Assembly (NCBI GenBank): GCA_036245805.1
Contig: BTRK01000003.1
Location: 12,378,464 to 12,442,463 of the forward strand
Direction: 5' to 3'
From: Pristionchus mayeri
Taxonomy: Eukaryota > Nematoda > Chromadorea > Rhabditida > Neodiplogasteridae
DNA: 64,000 bases
Under the pieces are notes generated by a model, which made no database searches, was not told the DNA's origin, and saw nothing but the letters and a program-made list of their open reading frames with translations. The translations under genes were made by a program, and so were the position numbers. Shown here piece by piece: positions 61,640 to 64,000 of the stretch; position 1 is the first letter of the stretch, and the number at the start of each line of letters is the position of its first letter.

Positions 61640-63300
61640 ATCGGGTGCCATACCAGACTCTTCCTCTCATCTTTCCCTGCAACTGCAGCATAAAGCGAGC
61701 TCTTTTAACCATTATTCTCTTGATATTATTTCTGTTGGGATCAAAGATAGAAGGATGATTGTCTCCATGTCGATGTTAAGCCTAATGAAACCGTTTTGGT
61801 GCACGAAATTTCCAAGCAATTTCAATTACTCGTTTACACGTGTGAATGTTGCAAATATATCCGATTCAGTGTCGAGGTCATTACGTTCTCCTCGAATTGA
61901 TTTTGCTCAATATACTATTGAACCTCTCGAAAAAAATGCTTTATTCCAGAGGAGGGGCAGCCTTCGGTGCTGCTCTAGCCCCCTGTTGAATCATGTGAAA
62001 AAATATCTGGTAAGTAGAAAAAAGTGATGAATCACTGTTCTTTTCACAATCTTCCTCTAATATACCAAAGAAACTTACAGTTGTAGAGGCAATTTCTCTG
62101 AAACTTCATTTTTCGCCACTTAGTGATTAGGGGTTCCCGCGATGTTTCGTAAGCTGAGTAGTTCACTGTTGAAAAATAATTGTTCACTATGTAGCGTAAT
62201 ATAATTAATTGATGCTAGATTGATGGCTGGGTACTGCATTAGAATTTGACCTGCATAATTCGAAAATGCTTTTCTCGATTCGTGGAACAACTTGCAAGGT
62301 AGCTTTGTTTGACAATTCTATCCAAAAAGTCGATATTTTAAAGGATAAATGAGAGATATTTAGATTTTACGTGTCATTACCTAAAAATTGATATCGACTT
62401 ACCAATCATAATTCCAGCGCACACTCTCGATTCTCTCCGTATCTTCTGTGGATGTTGCATTCTTCGGCGTGTCTCTTGCACGTTTTGTACTTTGTCTGAT
62501 GTCTGGCGAGTGCAATGATGGACGTACCATTTGTACTTTACTCACTTTTTCGCATGCCATTTTCCCCTTTGAATAAGAAAATGGGTGGGATGAAGTGAAC
62601 GAGAGCCTCTCTTGTTCCGAGGTGAAGAAATGTACGTAGCGAGTTGTTGTTGTTTCAGGTATGTGTCATATGTTGATAAGTGCACTACTATAATAGTAGT
62701 ACTTTCACTTTGCGTGTACAACAATAAAATATCCTCACAGATGAATGGGTGGTGCGAAAATTGCTCACATGATTAACACTGTGAACTCAAGCGATACTTC
62801 AATCTGCGCTTCAGCTCTTTAATTCCACTGTGTTTCGATGTTTGGCCTGTCCTCTGTCCTCTGTGTTTCGATGTTTCTGCTTCATCGTCTGCACACGAGC
62901 CGGCTGGTGGATGCAGTGAGCACTTGATTTAATAGTATGTTGCTTTTTTTAAAAATTTTGTCAGACCAGACGATGCAGCAATGCATCATTATATGCTTCA
63001 AGCTTATGAAACAAATTCGGTGCAAGAAACTGCCTGGCCAGAAATTTGTGAACAATTTGATGCCTTATTGCTATTATTATTATTTTAAAGTTCGAAGATT
63101 GTTGCCGTACCGTTATCAAGACTCATGAACCCAATTTGATTCACGAAACTGGTACACGATTAAATTTCAATCGTTTTTGGAACTTTCAATTGTCAGGAGT
63201 GCGTCGAGGAGTCGATGGACGACTGGGAGAAGGCCCACAATATTCCATGGCACCTTTGTGCTGCTGCTCCGACTGCAGCAGCTACTGCAGTCTCTGTTTG
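61640..63300 (+). repeat. Dispersed repeat family copies
   Basis: GGTGCACGAAATTTCC at about 61797; TCAGTGTCGAGGTCATTACG at 61868; first block (CTTCTGTGGATGTTGCATTC) at about 62445; second block at about 62815-62930; AAATTCGGTGCAAGAAACTG at about 63013; CGAGGAGTCGATGGACGACT at about 63205. This is the clearest run of the three blocks in order. Confidence 0.7.
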
Positions 63301-63406
63301 AGAAAGGCGATTGAGAATTAATGAATAATTTTATAGCGATTCATTCTTAATCGCCTGACTTTATATGCTCTCTCATATTCTCCCTTTTATCACCTGACAG
63401 ATAATA

Positions 63407-64000
63407 TTGGGGTGTCCGGAAAGTTCGTATAATTTTTTTAAATTTTTTATTCAATGCTTTACAATTCTCAGTGACCAATGTATGCCCCCTTCTTTCTCAC
63501 TACCTCCCTCCAGCGATTGGGCAGGGTCTCGATTCCTCTCTTCCAGAATGCGGGTTTCTTCGAGACCGCCCAGTTCACGAAAGCCCTCACAACTTCATCT
63601 CGATTCTTGAACTTCTTTCCTTTGCAGAAGTCAGAGAGAGAGCGGAAGCAGTGGTAGTCGCATGGGGAGAGATCCGGGGAATACGGTGGATGGGGAATCC
63701 TCTCGATCTTCAGCTCGTGCATTTTCTTCTGGGTCATCTTCGCTCGATGTGGGCGAGCATTGTCCATCAGAAGAAGAATTTTGCCCTGGTTCAGGAGTCT
63801 GGGAGGGACTCTGATCGCGACATCTTCCAGTTGTTCAGAGAAGAGATCGGCATTGAAGCTGGTGCCAGGGGCGAGGATCTCCCAGTAGATGGGACCGAGC
63901 ACTGAGAAGAAGAAGCAGAGGAGTTCCTTCTTTCCGTGCTCTTCCTTCTTCGGGACGGGCGTGGGCTTCTCATCTGCATCCACCCATTGCAGTCTCCTTA
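63407..64000 (-). mobile_element. Mariner copy, cut by the window end
   Basis: TA at 63405-63406 precedes TTGGGGTGTCCGGAAAGTTC, the same end as at 52799. Sequence identity to that copy is very high throughout the part seen. Confidence 0.9.
63468..64000 (-). CDS. Mariner transposase C-terminal half, frame open
   Basis: Open from the right edge to the stop at 63468. It contains LLLMDNARPH and YSPDLSPCDYH (34 residues apart) and continues in the same frame through DFCKGKKFKNRDEVV to the C-terminus GAYIGH. Unlike the copy at 52864, the AG run is two bases shorter and the frame is kept. The first catalytic Asp and the N-terminus lie beyond the window, so intactness there is unknown. Confidence 0.88.
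   Translation of the reverse strand, partial: RRLQWVDADEKPTPVPKKEEHGKKELLCFFFSVLGPIYWEILAPGTSFNADLFSEQLEDVAIRVPPRLLNQGKILLLMDNARPHRAKMTQKKMHELKIERIPHPPYSPDLSPCDYHCFRSLSDFCKGKKFKNRDEVVRAFVNWAVSKKPAFWKRGIETLPNRWREVVRKKGAYIGH

Overview
Eukaryotic, AT-rich, repeat-dominated sequence that most likely comes from a nematode. The evidence is multi-exon genes with very short introns (about 40-60 bp), a FLYWCH zinc finger fused to a MULE transposase, several mariner/Tc1-type elements, and a HELQ-like helicase with short exons. There is no operon, CRISPR array, rRNA or bacterial promoter architecture. The species cannot be named from the window alone.

Host genes are few and broken up by repeats. At the left edge (219-4419, minus strand) are nine exons, seven of them well defined, of a HELQ-type DNA-repair helicase. 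They run from helicase motif VI to near the C-terminus, and the gene continues off the left edge. Two genes I do not recognise follow: phase-consistent minus-strand exons at 7809-8312, and a two-exon plus-strand 3' gene end at 12550-14788. One isolated possible exon lies at 48022-48115.

The most striking object is a complete-looking MULE DNA transposon at 36128-41448. It is flanked by a perfect 8-bp target duplication (AAAAAAAC). It carries a 10-exon, phase-perfect 483-aa FLYWCH-MULE transposase with its DDE triad, and its terminal inverted repeats are built from arrays of a 126-bp unit (5 copies left, about 18 right). Each unit repeats the terminal TTGCGCAA-type motif.

From 17400 to 31034 a foldback element has expanded into six near-identical 2.08-kb tandem units, each with a poly-G tract of different length. 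From 50919 to 60836 lies a chain of large palindromes. It comprises a foldback with a mariner inserted in one arm, an inverted duplication with 1.78-kb arms, a 71-bp filler that is an exact copy of 63022-63092, and a near-spacerless 2-kb palindrome. A foldback at 33308-34241 carries a tRNA-like sequence in each arm. Mariner-family copies occur at 4684-5832, 42079-42945, 43889-44799, 52799-54045 and 63407 to the end.

Most of the remaining space is old copies of one or two dispersed repeat families, recognisable by a block around GGTGCACGAAACTGCC and by CTGCAG-rich blocks. Nothing suggests that the genes act together in a pathway. The window reads as a transposon graveyard, with at least one potentially active element, lying on top of a repair-helicase locus.
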